The position numbers were made by a program, and so were the translations under genes. Shown piece by piece: positions 1-6,423 of a stretch of 13,598 nucleotides of DNA. The stretch spans positions 10,795-24,392 of the forward strand of contig DAOM01000170.1 of assembly GCA_002501855.1 (NCBI GenBank), read 5' to 3'. The notes under the pieces were generated by a model. It saw only the letters and a program-made list of their open reading frames with translations. It did not search any database and had not been told where the DNA came from. The stretch comes from Candidatus Nitrosopolaris nunavutensis. GTDB lineage: Archaea; Thermoproteota; Nitrososphaeria; Nitrososphaerales; Nitrososphaeraceae. How positions within the stretch are numbered: the stretch's first letter is position 1; the number at the start of each line of letters is the position of its first letter.

Positions 1-606
1 CTCTGATATTAGGGATTTGAAATATGTCGTATCTAGAGGGGTATTATTCAAAACTACTATGCATGAGATACCGGCTCTATTTGCTGCCTCAACACCTAAA
101 GGTGCGTTTTCAACTACTAGCGCTTCAGTTGTCTTGAGGTTCAGTTTCTCCACAGCTGAAAATTGCGAGGATGGATCCGGCTTTCCTTTCGTAACCTCGT
201 CCGCGGTAATTACAACATCAAATTGCTCGTTCCCGAATCCAAGGGCTTGGCCTAAAATTCTCTCAACATCTTTTTTCGCAGAACCACTGACTACTGCTTT
301 ACGACATCTTAAGTTTGTAACCAACTCCTTCATGCCCTCAAAAGGTTTGAAACTAAATATCTTTCTGAAGTATTCATCCTTTCTTGTTGTAATCTGCGTT
401 AAAATCGATTCATCAAACGGTCCAATCCGCTTGATCTCAAAAATGTTTCTGACTAATTCAATCCCTCGCATTCCTTCAAGCAAATAAATTGTCGTTTCAT
501 CAACTTCGATATTTGCTACTTCGCTAAATGCTATCTTCCATGCCTCATAATGCATTGGCATGGAATCTACTAAGACGCCGTCTAGATCGAAGATAACCCC
601 CTTCAT
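1..606 (-). CDS. HAD-superfamily hydrolase, beta-phosphoglucomutase-like (3' end cut off by window edge)
   Basis: Reading leftwards from the ATG at 606-604, the frame stays open for 202 codons to base 1, so the stop lies outside. The protein begins MKGVIFDLDGVLVDS, the HAD motif I, with nucleophile Asp7 and acid/base Asp9. Residues 15-90 form a helical cap like that of beta-phosphoglucomutase and phosphoglycolate phosphatase relatives. Ser108 (VVSGS) is motif II and Lys142 (KGKPDP) is motif III. Motif IV reads VVENAPLGVEAA, with Glu166-Asn167 where the classic pair is Glu-Asp. It probably dephosphorylates or isomerises a small phosphosugar in the cytosol; the substrate cannot be told from sequence. 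It diverges from trmI. A TATA-like box 24-32 bases upstream suggests a short-leader transcript. Probably only about 15-25 C-terminal residues are missing. Confidence 0.9.
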   Translation of the reverse strand, partial: MKGVIFDLDGVLVDSMPMHYEAWKIAFSEVANIEVDETTIYLLEGMRGIELVRNIFEIKRIGPFDESILTQITTRKDEYFRKIFSFKPFEGMKELVTNLRCRKAVVSGSAKKDVERILGQALGFGNEQFDVVITADEVTKGKPDPSSQFSAVEKLNLKTTEALVVENAPLGVEAANRAGISCIVVLNNTPLDTTYFKSLISE

Positions 607-619
607 TAAATCGTCTGTA

Positions 620-638
620 TTAACCACAGGTTAAATAC
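620..638 (-). promoter_or_regulatory. TATA-like box and overlapping palindrome upstream of the HAD gene
   Basis: On the minus strand GTATTTAAC (638-630) sits about 28 bases before the HAD start codon, the spacing expected for an archaeal TATA box with a near-leaderless message. It overlaps a perfect inverted repeat, TTAACC-ACA-GGTTAA (620-634). A protein bound there would compete with TBP. The box is supported by spacing; the operator role is inference. Confidence 0.4.
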
Positions 639-778
639 CTTATAAATTACATATCACGCACTGCAATGTAGTTTACGTTAGCTTCAGCACCAAGTCAAGT
701 GGTCTTTTGTCGTTATTATATATCATCTTTAATTATCAAACAATAATTTTCCGTGTAACGGCTCTACACCAAGAAGGA

Positions 779-786
779 TTTTTATC
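779..786 (+). promoter_or_regulatory. TATA-like box of trmI
   Basis: TTTTTATC lies about 32 bases before the ATG at 814. This predicts transcription starting within a few bases of that ATG and supports it over the in-frame TTG at 796, which would fall upstream of the expected transcript start. Confidence 0.4.
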
Positions 787-813
787 TCTTGTAACTTGTG
801 TTATTTTTTGTTA

Positions 814-1635
814 ATGACGATCCAGGAAGGCTCCTACGTTATGCTTTTTCACACCTCGAGAAAAAAATGGCTGACGCGGGTTAATAGTGAAAAGAAAGTA
901 CACACGCATCTCGGAGTAATCGATGTCTCATCGATTATTGGATTAGAATATGGTAGCATCGTTAAAACCAGCGAAGGAAAACTTATCCATCTAGTGGAAC
1001 CAACTATTCACGACTTTATAATGAAATCCGAACGAAGGACACAGATCATATATCCAAAAGATTTGGGATATATAGTAGCTCGTACAGGATTGAAAAATGG
1101 ATCAAAGGTACTGGAGATCGGTACTGGGAGTGGAGCTCTTACTACTTTTCTGGCCAGTATCGTAAAACCTAGTGGACACATTTACACTTTCGACGTAAAT
1201 CCGGATTTTATTGAGATTGCCAAGCGCAATCTAGAAAAGGCTGCAATGACAGCATATGTTACAACTCATCTATACGACCCACACCTAGGTCTTGACATAG
1301 AAGATGTCGACGCAGCCATAGTCGATCTTGGCGACCCTTGGACCATGATCGGCCAAGTCTATCGCTCGTTGAAACCTAGCGGTGCATTCGTTGCCATTTG
1401 TCCGACTATGAATCAGCTTGAAAAGTCCGCAACAGAGCTAAAACAAAATAATTTCATTGATGTAGACTGTGTTGAACTGATGATTCGAAATATAGAGGCA
1501 AGAGAAGGCATGAGCAGACCTTCGATGAGGATGATTGGACATACCACATATCTGATATTCGCGAGAAAGACCAGCAATATGAGGGTAACAGACAGAGACA
1601 CTGATCAAAAAAATCATGCTGAGATCTTGTCATAA
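814..1635 (+). CDS. trmI: tRNA (adenine-N1)-methyltransferase TrmI
   Basis: This is a 273-residue class I SAM-dependent methyltransferase of the TrmI/Trm61 family, which makes m1A at position 58 (and 57 in some archaea) of the tRNA T-loop. Residues 1-60 form the small N-terminal beta domain (IQEGSYVMLFHTSRKKW). The SAM-binding motif I is VLEIGTGSGALT (99-110), followed by the FDVNPDF strand end near residue 127. The catalytic-region motif VDLGDPW is at 170-176, with Asp171 the likely catalytic aspartate. The C-terminal 20 residues are charged and probably disordered. The family normally acts as a homotetramer. I chose ATG 814 because it matches the usual N-terminus and the TATA spacing; a TTG at 796 would add six residues. 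It is divergent from the HAD gene and convergent with the DUF192 gene. Confidence 0.9.
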   Translation: MTIQEGSYVMLFHTSRKKWLTRVNSEKKVHTHLGVIDVSSIIGLEYGSIVKTSEGKLIHLVEPTIHDFIMKSERRTQIIYPKDLGYIVARTGLKNGSKVLEIGTGSGALTTFLASIVKPSGHIYTFDVNPDFIEIAKRNLEKAAMTAYVTTHLYDPHLGLDIEDVDAAIVDLGDPWTMIGQVYRSLKPSGAFVAICPTMNQLEKSATELKQNNFIDVDCVELMIRNIEAREGMSRPSMRMIGHTTYLIFARKTSNMRVTDRDTDQKNHAEILS

Positions 1636-1679
1636 CAAAAGGCAACTATTCTCGGATTGTAGTAGCCAACAAGCATGAT

Positions 1680-1686
1680 AAAAAAA
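1680..1686 (-). terminator. Oligo-T tract downstream of the DUF192 gene
   Basis: A run of seven A on the plus strand is T7 on the minus strand, about 45 bases past the DUF192 stop. Archaeal RNA polymerase often terminates at such tracts without a hairpin. It lies in the convergent gap after trmI. Confidence 0.3.
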
Positions 1687-1731
1687 CTCTCGATTCTGGG
1701 GATGTTGACCTATGACCTTAAATGCTGACCA

Positions 1732-2250
1732 TCATCCTGCAAGTTGGAAATTCGTTTGCGTGCCAACCGTGACGTTATGTCTATGTGAAAAACCAGCCGT
1801 GGTTTCTAGAACATATAGAGAATCCCTACTAGGAACGTATCCTGGACAATTGCTTTGTGACGGGCATGGCTCCAAATTAGGAGCAATGTAGACAACTGAA
1901 CGATTCGCGCCCAGCCATATTATATCAATCGGAAAGTTCATATCCTTCATCCAGAAGGATGGCCTAGAGGGCTGTTGAAAAACAAACAACATTCCTTCAC
2001 TCTCGTTCATGTGGTTCTTAACGGCCAAACCCTTAGTTTGTTGATCTTGGGTGAGTGCCAAATCTACAATCAACTTGTAGCCATTTACTGAGATATCGGC
2101 TTTTAAATATCGATTAGAAGGTATCGAAATTCCGGTAAGAAAATTGTGTGAGCTTGTGTGAGTGGCCGAAGAATTACCCATGATAAAAAAAGATATACCA
2201 GCCATGGAAGCAACTAACGTTGATCCAATAATTACACTCACTATAATCAT
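1732..2250 (-). CDS. DUF192 family protein with N-terminal signal or anchor
   Basis: The protein has 172 residues from the ATG at 2250; a TTG two codons earlier is less likely because the TATA box at 2271-2281 points to 2250. Residues 1-24 are a hydrophobic segment without charges (MIIVSVIIGSTLVASMAGIS), an uncleaved anchor or signal peptide, so the rest is probably outside the membrane. The DUF192 domain covers about residues 50-165: LALTQDQQTKGLAVK, then GMLFVF, then FWMKDMNFPIDIIWL, the most conserved part of the family. A Cys pair (CPSQSNC) near residue 130 could form a disulfide outside the cell. The family has no settled biochemical function. The gene stands alone, tail to tail with trmI. 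Confidence 0.87.
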   Translation of the reverse strand: MIIVSVIIGSTLVASMAGISFFIMGNSSATHTSSHNFLTGISIPSNRYLKADISVNGYKLIVDLALTQDQQTKGLAVKNHMNESEGMLFVFQQPSRPSFWMKDMNFPIDIIWLGANRSVVYIAPNLEPCPSQSNCPGYVPSRDSLYVLETTAGFSHRHNVTVGTQTNFQLAG

Positions 2251-2270
2251 GGACAATGGCTTTATGTTCT

Positions 2271-2281
2271 TTCTTATATTT
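2271..2281 (-). promoter_or_regulatory. TATA-like box of the DUF192 gene
   Basis: AAATATAAGAA on the minus strand is centred about 26 bases before the ATG at 2250, predicting a leaderless transcript. A second TATA-like element (TATAAAAG, 2295-2288) further upstream would give a leader of about 15 bases. Confidence 0.4.
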
Positions 2282-2454
2282 CGAATGCTTTTATATCAAT
2301 CGTCGATTCTCTTGTATACATATTCCAATCTTATATTAGCTGATCTACGCGATAATCTGAAGTCTGGTTTCTCTAGAGAAGCGAAGCTAATAATTGTGAT
2401 TAAAAATGATCTAGCTCGTAACATCATCTTTGAAATTTAGTAAAACACATTTTT

Positions 2455-2615
2455 CAGAGGACGCAAGAAAAGGTCCGAAAATCTTTGCTGCCTCTGACAT
2501 GACTGACAGGCTGATCTCTTAACTTCACAGTCCGCAAATGACGCAAGGGCGAGCAGGCATCCGCGGTGATGCGTGGTCTGTCCTGGGACCAAGAGTTCTG
2601 TAAAGCCAAAGACCA
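2455..2615. other. Gene-free, hairpin-rich patch; possible structured RNA, strand unknown
   Basis: The gap between the DUF192 and J-domain genes (2251-2642) has no supported gene. Within it this stretch is visibly richer in G and C than its flanks. It holds TCAGAGG/CCTCTGA arms (2454-2460 and 2491-2497), GCATC/GATGC (2557-2561 and 2568-2572) and, after one base, TGGTCT/GGACCA (2574-2579 and 2586-2591, one G-U pair). The 8-mer GACGCAAG occurs twice (2460-2467, 2540-2547). A minus-strand TATA-like ACTTATAGC lies near 2630-2640. I do not recognise a tRNA, 5S, SRP, RNase P or clear C/D box RNA here. Confidence 0.25.
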
Positions 2616-2642
2616 GATTATCACTAAATAGCTATAAGTTTG

Positions 2643-3071
2643 TTAATGAAATATCATTATCAATATAACGACTGCACCCAAACCACCGAATAAAACCATA
2701 GTCGCCTTCCATAGCCCTACACTAGCGCTCTCACTAATGTCCCACATACCACCGCCAATGCTGCCGTCTCTGTACCTTCTTTTGATCTCAGAATAGCTAT
2801 ATATTCGATCAAAGTCAGCGGATGGAATCCATGGTCGTGCAGAAGCATAATCATGCGTGCCGTGATTAGTCTTGTTATCGTAGTTTCGTCTAGCGATCTC
2901 ATCGGACAGAGCTTCATAAGCTTCGATAATCTGCATAAACTTATGCTTCGAGTCTTCAGAATTTTTATTTTTATCAGGATGGTACTTCAATGCAAGATTC
3001 CGGAAGGATTTTTTTATTTCAACTTGAGAAGCATGATTATTAACCTCCAATATATCGTAATAATTTGGCAC
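2643..3071 (-). CDS. J-domain (DnaJ-like) protein with C-terminal membrane anchor
   Basis: This 142-residue protein begins with a J-domain (residues 3-68). YYDILEV opens helix I, the invariant HPD tripeptide is at 31-33 and a [14 protein letters not shown] segment closes the domain. J-domains stimulate the ATPase of DnaK/Hsp70. The Gly/Phe-rich linker, zinc-finger and substrate-binding domains of true DnaJ are absent, so this is a class C co-chaperone rather than DnaJ. A single hydrophobic segment at about 118-141 ends the protein and suggests tail anchoring with the J-domain in the cytosol, recruiting Hsp70 to the membrane. The start is GTG (3071-3069). A TATA-like box at 3093-3100 is spaced for a leaderless message beginning at that GTG, and the N-terminus fits the family. 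Confidence 0.88.
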   Translation of the reverse strand: MPNYYDILEVNNHASQVEIKKSFRNLALKYHPDKNKNSEDSKHKFMQIIEAYEALSDEIARRNYDNKTNHGTHDYASARPWIPSADFDRIYSYSEIKRRYRDGSIGGGMWDISESASVGLWKATMVLFGGLGAVVILIMIFH

Positions 3072-3092
3072 CTCTAGTACTAGGAAGGTCGG

Positions 3093-3100
3093 CTAAATAT
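3093..3100 (-). promoter_or_regulatory. TATA-like box of the J-domain gene
   Basis: ATATTTAG on the minus strand is centred about 26 bases upstream of the GTG at 3071. It supports that start codon and a leaderless transcript. Confidence 0.4.
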
Positions 3101-3182
3101 GTCTATACGGATTCAAATATTGAAAGCGGATTGTTAGCATTCTGATAAGCAATAAATCTGTCTTGCCATCTCTGGTGGTAGC

Positions 3183-4145
3183 ATGCGTTCGATTGAGGCA
3201 ATGGAAGCAGAAATAGAATACCAGACAGAAGACTTGGAAGAGTTAGAATTTCCACTACCGCAAACTAGCATTGATGACTGCGTTATTACTGGTTCGGGAG
3301 ACTCGTACGTCGCGTCTTTGATTGCAATGTATGTGTCAGGTTATAAGGCTATGTGTTGTCATCCAATGGATATTGTCTTGAATCCCGCTATCGTGAGGAA
3401 TCGGAAGGTATATCTCGTATCAGTCTCTGGCGCTACAAAGGCTACTATGCTAGCAGCTAAGGTGGCAAATAAGTCCGCCCTCAAAACGATTGCAATAACG
3501 ACAAGGCCAGAAAGCCCTCTCGCAAAAAGCTCTGACGAGCTCATTTCAATGCGATACAAAAGCGCTAGCATTCCAACTTCTGGCACCATAGGGTTTACCG
3601 CTTCTATGCTATGCTGTCTTTCTTTAGTGTGCAAGGTAAAGTTGAACAATGTTAAAAAAATATACAATGAGTCAATCGCTTTGGCTGATTATCTAACCAA
3701 CTACAAAATTAAAAAATCTCCTTCCTACATACTCCTAGGAAATGGCATAGTATATCCTGCTGCTTTATACGGGTCACTAAAGATGAATGAGGTTTTTGGT
3801 ATACACTCGTCAGCCTATTCATTAGATGAATTCTGTCATTCCCCAATTTTCAGTATTAAGAGTAATGATAGAATCATTATACTCGGGAACAACGCATGTG
3901 ACTTAAGAGTGAGCAAGACAATCATGAACCAGCTCGATAAACTCGGCGTCTCGACTCTCTACGTCGACTGCAGAAAGCGGAGCATGATAGAAACTTTATT
4001 AAAGTCTATTTTCTTCTTGCAACTCTACGCGGTTAAACTAGCCGTTAAAAATCTGCTAAAAGATTGTTATTTCTTGAAAAATGAAAGACTTTTAGCTCTT
4101 AGTTCTAAACTTATCTATGGTTCCTCTCTAAGATCAGAATTATAG
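3183..4145 (+). CDS. SIS-domain sugar-phosphate isomerase/binding protein (GlmS/AgaS-like)
   Basis: The protein has 320 residues with two SIS (sugar isomerase) folds. The first carries the sugar-phosphate loop GSGDSY (37-42) and the strand-loop LVSVSGATKATM, matching the Ser/Thr-rich phosphate-binding loops of the family. The second spans about 175-300. DEFCHSP (215-221) sits where GlmS, AgaS and FrlB proteins have an E-F-x-H-G-P motif, with Ser replacing Gly. The N-terminus has no glutaminase domain, so it is not glucosamine-6-phosphate synthase itself. It may isomerise or deaminate an amino-sugar or ketose phosphate, or only sense one. ATG 3183 is the first start; an AATAAATC element at 3150-3157 is a plausible TATA box. 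It diverges from the J-domain gene; substrate unknown. Confidence 0.75.
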   Translation: MRSIEAMEAEIEYQTEDLEELEFPLPQTSIDDCVITGSGDSYVASLIAMYVSGYKAMCCHPMDIVLNPAIVRNRKVYLVSVSGATKATMLAAKVANKSALKTIAITTRPESPLAKSSDELISMRYKSASIPTSGTIGFTASMLCCLSLVCKVKLNNVKKIYNESIALADYLTNYKIKKSPSYILLGNGIVYPAALYGSLKMNEVFGIHSSAYSLDEFCHSPIFSIKSNDRIIILGNNACDLRVSKTIMNQLDKLGVSTLYVDCRKRSMIETLLKSIFFLQLYAVKLAVKNLLKDCYFLKNERLLALSSKLIYGSSLRSEL

Positions 4146-4211
4146 AAAATTACACTGCATTCGAAAATCTTAAACAAGTCCGAATAATTACCTCTATATG
4201 TTTTTCATAAA

Positions 4212-4220
4212 TTATAAAAG
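4212..4220 (+). promoter_or_regulatory. TATA-like box of the receiver-domain gene
   Basis: TTATAAAAG is centred about 28 bases upstream of the ATG at 4244. It supports that ATG over the in-frame TTG at 4238 and suggests a leaderless message. Confidence 0.45.
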
Positions 4221-4243
4221 TATGGCTCATTTATCGATTGACG

Positions 4244-4639
4244 ATGACAAATATTTTAATCGTGGATGACGATTCTGGTATTACCTTGGCTTTCAAGAAG
4301 GGTTTGGAAAGCGATGGCTTCAAGGTCGATACTTTTAACGATCCTCTTGAAGCATTATCGAATTTTGAAGCTTCTAAGTATGACCTATTACTTCTGGATG
4401 TAAGGATGCCAAAAATGAATGGCTTTGAGTTGTATAAAGAACTTGAGAAGATACATAACGGTATTAAAGTATGCTTTATTACCGCGTTTGAAGTATATTA
4501 CGAAGCCCTGAGAGAAGTTTTTCCCTCTCTAGAGGTAGAATGCTTTATTCGAAAACCTATCGAAATAGCAAGTTTAGTAAAGAAGATAAAAAATGAGTTG
4601 AATGTGTCTAAACCCCGCAGCCAGAATTTGGATAGATAA
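4244..4639 (+). CDS. Stand-alone response-regulator receiver domain (CheY-like)
   Basis: All 131 residues form one receiver domain: ILIVDDD with acidic pocket Asp8-Asp10, phospho-acceptor Asp52 in LLLLDVRMPKMNG, switch Thr80 (FITAF) and conserved Lys104 (RKP). No DNA-binding or enzymatic output domain follows, only a short basic tail, so it must act through protein contacts or as a phosphorelay step. No histidine kinase is present in the window, so its partner is encoded elsewhere. It follows the SIS gene on the same strand after about 100 bases but has its own promoter. Two-component proteins of this sort are common in Thaumarchaeota and Euryarchaeota and missing from Sulfolobales, which helps place the organism. 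Confidence 0.92.
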   Translation: MTNILIVDDDSGITLAFKKGLESDGFKVDTFNDPLEALSNFEASKYDLLLLDVRMPKMNGFELYKELEKIHNGIKVCFITAFEVYYEALREVFPSLEVECFIRKPIEIASLVKKIKNELNVSKPRSQNLDR

Positions 4640-4716
4640 GTCAGCACTTGTCTTGTTAGTCTAATAAAAATGCTGAGAGCCTGGATCGAGCTAGACATGG
4701 GGCGTTTTGTTATTGA

Positions 4717-4839
4717 ATAGAATTAATTTCACATAATCGTACAAATAGCAAATCGCGCTTGTTTAGACTAATTGCGGAAGGTAGAACTACATGGGCCGAT
4801 TTGAAAACGGCAACCCGTTATTCAGAATTTTTCTTTTAA
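4717..4839 (+). pseudogene. Possible remnant of a winged-helix regulator
   Basis: The 4640-4888 gap has no intact gene, but one plus-strand frame is open from just after a TGA (4714-4716) to a TAA (4837-4839). It encodes a 40-residue stretch whose core SRLFRLIAEGRTTWADLKTA resembles helices 1 and 2 of winged-helix regulators, which often run R-x-x-I-L-x-L-x-A-E-G-x-x-x-x-x-E-L. The recognition helix and wing are missing and no ATG begins the frame; a TTG at 4759 would give only 26 residues. It may be a decayed gene tail, or chance. The remaining bases of the gap show nothing I recognise. Confidence 0.25.
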
Positions 4840-4888
4840 TCTAGACGAAGGCGTCATGTCCACAGCATCCAAATCGTACATGTTATTG

Positions 4889-5350
4889 TCAAGGGCTTCT
4901 GTGCTCCGAGGACTTTTTTATATTTGCTGTAATGTGTTGGATTACAGTCGATAAAGGAGTTCCCGGCCCGAAATTCCCAGTAATTCCTTCACGTTCTAAT
5001 GACTTTTTGTCACTCTCAGGAATAATTCCCCCTCCTACAAGTAAAATGTCGTTTACTCCTCTTTCCCTCAGTAGCCTTGCAACCTTGGGAAAAAGAACAA
5101 GATGTGCCCCGTTCAATAGGCTCATCGCAATCGCGTCAACGTCCTCATCTAGGGCGGTGTTGGCGACTCGCTCAGGCGTACAGAATAGCCCAGAGTAGAT
5201 TACCTCCATTCCAGCGTCTCTCAGCGCTCTGCAAATCACAAGAGCTCCTCTGTCGTGACCGTCCAGTCCAAGCTTTGAAACAAGTACTCTGATCATTTTG
5301 TGATGTTGTTGTTGCTGGTGTTGATGAGGTTTTCGTTGTTCCGGGGTCAT
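4889..5350 (-). CDS. mcmB: Methylmalonyl-CoA mutase, small (cobalamin-binding) subunit
   Basis: The 153-residue protein is the B12-binding half of a two-subunit adenosylcobalamin-dependent methylmalonyl-CoA mutase, which converts (R)-methylmalonyl-CoA to succinyl-CoA. The base-off/His-on signature DGHDRG is at 30-35 with His32 the cobalt ligand. MSLLNGAH and VGGGIIP are the other cobalamin-pocket segments, and FGPGTPLSTVIQHI closes the fold. Residues 9-17 are an unusual His/Gln run (HQHQQQQHH) before the normal family start near Met19. ATG 5350 is favoured because a TATA-like box at 5374-5381 is spaced for a leaderless transcript there; ATG 5296 would remove the extension. It diverges from meaB and the large subunit, an arrangement suited to shared control. 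Confidence 0.93.
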   Translation of the reverse strand: MTPEQRKPHQHQQQQHHKMIRVLVSKLGLDGHDRGALVICRALRDAGMEVIYSGLFCTPERVANTALDEDVDAIAMSLLNGAHLVLFPKVARLLRERGVNDILLVGGGIIPESDKKSLEREGITGNFGPGTPLSTVIQHITANIKKSSEHRSP

Positions 5351-5373
5351 TCAGGAAAGATTGAAGAACTAGA

Positions 5374-5381
5374 CTTTAAAA
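5374..5381 (-). promoter_or_regulatory. TATA-like box of the mutase small-subunit gene
   Basis: TTTTAAAG on the minus strand is centred about 27 bases upstream of the ATG at 5350, fitting a leaderless transcript. It is one half of the divergent promoter region 5351-5499. Confidence 0.45.
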
Positions 5382-5436
5382 CTTACCGCCGCCCCATGTG
5401 TATCTATTGCTCATATATGCAGCTCGGGTTAGAGTG

Positions 5437-5475
5437 ACTTCCATCTTGAATATTCTTTTTGGAAGTGTTTAATAT
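5437..5475 (+). promoter_or_regulatory. Inverted repeat and TATA-like box upstream of meaB
   Basis: Perfect 7-base arms ACTTCCA (5437-5443) and TGGAAGT (5460-5466) flank a 16-base AT-rich spacer. TTTAATAT (5468-5475) follows directly and lies about 28 bases before the GTG start of meaB. An operator abutting the upstream edge of a TATA/BRE region is a typical archaeal activator or repressor position. No regulator for it is identifiable here. Confidence 0.35.
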
Positions 5476-5499
5476 TGGTATATCTATATCGGAGATACT

Positions 5500-6423
5500 G
5501 TGCATCCTATAGTTGAGGGTCTTTTTCAGGGCGACCGTCGCTCGCTCGCTAGAGCAATTTCCATCGTGGATGACGATGAACCTGATTCTCACATAATCTT
5601 GCGTCAAATATTTAATAAAACAGGAAATGCTAAGACCGTGGGATTCACCGGCGCTGGCGGTGCTGGAAAAAGTTCTCTGATAGAAAAATTGGTTCCAGCT
5701 TTTCAGGACCTTGGCTATAAGATAGCCATTATCGCAGTCGATCCCACAAGCCCCATCACCGGCGGAGCAATCTTAGGAGACCGAGTAAGGATGCGAACTA
5801 CCATGGATGACCAGAACGTCTTCGTTAGGAGCTTGGCTTCGCGGGGAGCAGTAGGGGGAATTTCTAGATCAGTGAGAAATGTAATAAGGATTCTTGACGC
5901 AGCTGGCTATGGCTTGATAATAGTCGAAAGCGTGGGTGCTGGACAAGTGGAAGTACAGATTTCGAACGTGGTTAACATTACTGCGGTAGTCTTGAGCCCA
6001 CAGACTGGTGACAGCATACAAGCAATAAAAGCTGGCCTAACAGAAGTTGGAGACCTGTATATTATTAACAAAGGAGACCTTGAAGGGTCGACGAGTCTAT
6101 ACAATTCTATCACGGATTTGATAGGCGACACTCCTAGGAAGCCCGTGGTAATCAAAGCATCAGCTAAAACGGGGAGCGGAATTAAAGATGTTGCTGTTAA
6201 TATTGATAAGATACTACGTAGTAAAGGAGACAATTATAGAGATCAGGAAAAGAGAATGCTGGAGGTGGAGTTAAGAGATATGGTTTTTAACATGGTTGAA
6301 GAAAAAGTTTCTGCTATGCTCAGAGAAGATAACAGATATCAAGACTTTATTGAAAAAATAGTAAATAAGGAACTTGATCCATATGTGGCTGCTGAACAAC
6401 TGGCTGCAGTAGTGCTAAGGTGA
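5500..6423 (+). CDS. meaB: MeaB/ArgK-type GTPase, chaperone of methylmalonyl-CoA mutase
   Basis: This is a 307-residue G3E-family GTPase. MeaB gates delivery of adenosylcobalamin to methylmalonyl-CoA mutase and promotes release of damaged cofactor, using GTP hydrolysis. The family's N-terminal segment LFQGDRRSLARAISIVDD is intact. The P-loop GAGGAGKSSL is at 51-60. A DPTSPITGGAILGDRVRM stretch, highly conserved in MeaB, follows, then VESVGAGQVEVQ, where most relatives have VETVGVGQSE, and the base-recognition motif NKGD, a variant of NKxD. The C-terminal helical arm (about 240-307) mediates dimerisation in characterised members. The start is GTG 5500, with TATA-like TTTAATAT 28 bases upstream. 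The stop is immediately followed by the large-subunit start, so the two are co-transcribed. Confidence 0.92.
   Translation: MHPIVEGLFQGDRRSLARAISIVDDDEPDSHIILRQIFNKTGNAKTVGFTGAGGAGKSSLIEKLVPAFQDLGYKIAIIAVDPTSPITGGAILGDRVRMRTTMDDQNVFVRSLASRGAVGGISRSVRNVIRILDAAGYGLIIVESVGAGQVEVQISNVVNITAVVLSPQTGDSIQAIKAGLTEVGDLYIINKGDLEGSTSLYNSITDLIGDTPRKPVVIKASAKTGSGIKDVAVNIDKILRSKGDNYRDQEKRMLEVELRDMVFNMVEEKVSAMLREDNRYQDFIEKIVNKELDPYVAAEQLAAVVLR

Noticed and set aside
17..487. Plus-strand open frame of 156 codons at the left end
   Set aside because: It is antisense to the HAD phosphatase frame, which has clear catalytic motifs and stays open over the whole stretch; the plus-strand translation shows no family features.
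2162..2440. Plus-strand 92-codon frame across the DUF192 promoter
   Set aside because: Its first part is antisense to the DUF192 anchor segment, no promoter is suitably placed, and the translation has no recognisable domain.
2455..2615. tRNA, 5S, SRP, RNase P or C/D box RNA identity for the hairpin patch
   Set aside because: No T-loop consensus, SRP loop, RNase P core motif or paired C and D boxes with proper spacing can be found; CTGA and GTGATG occur but not in a valid order.
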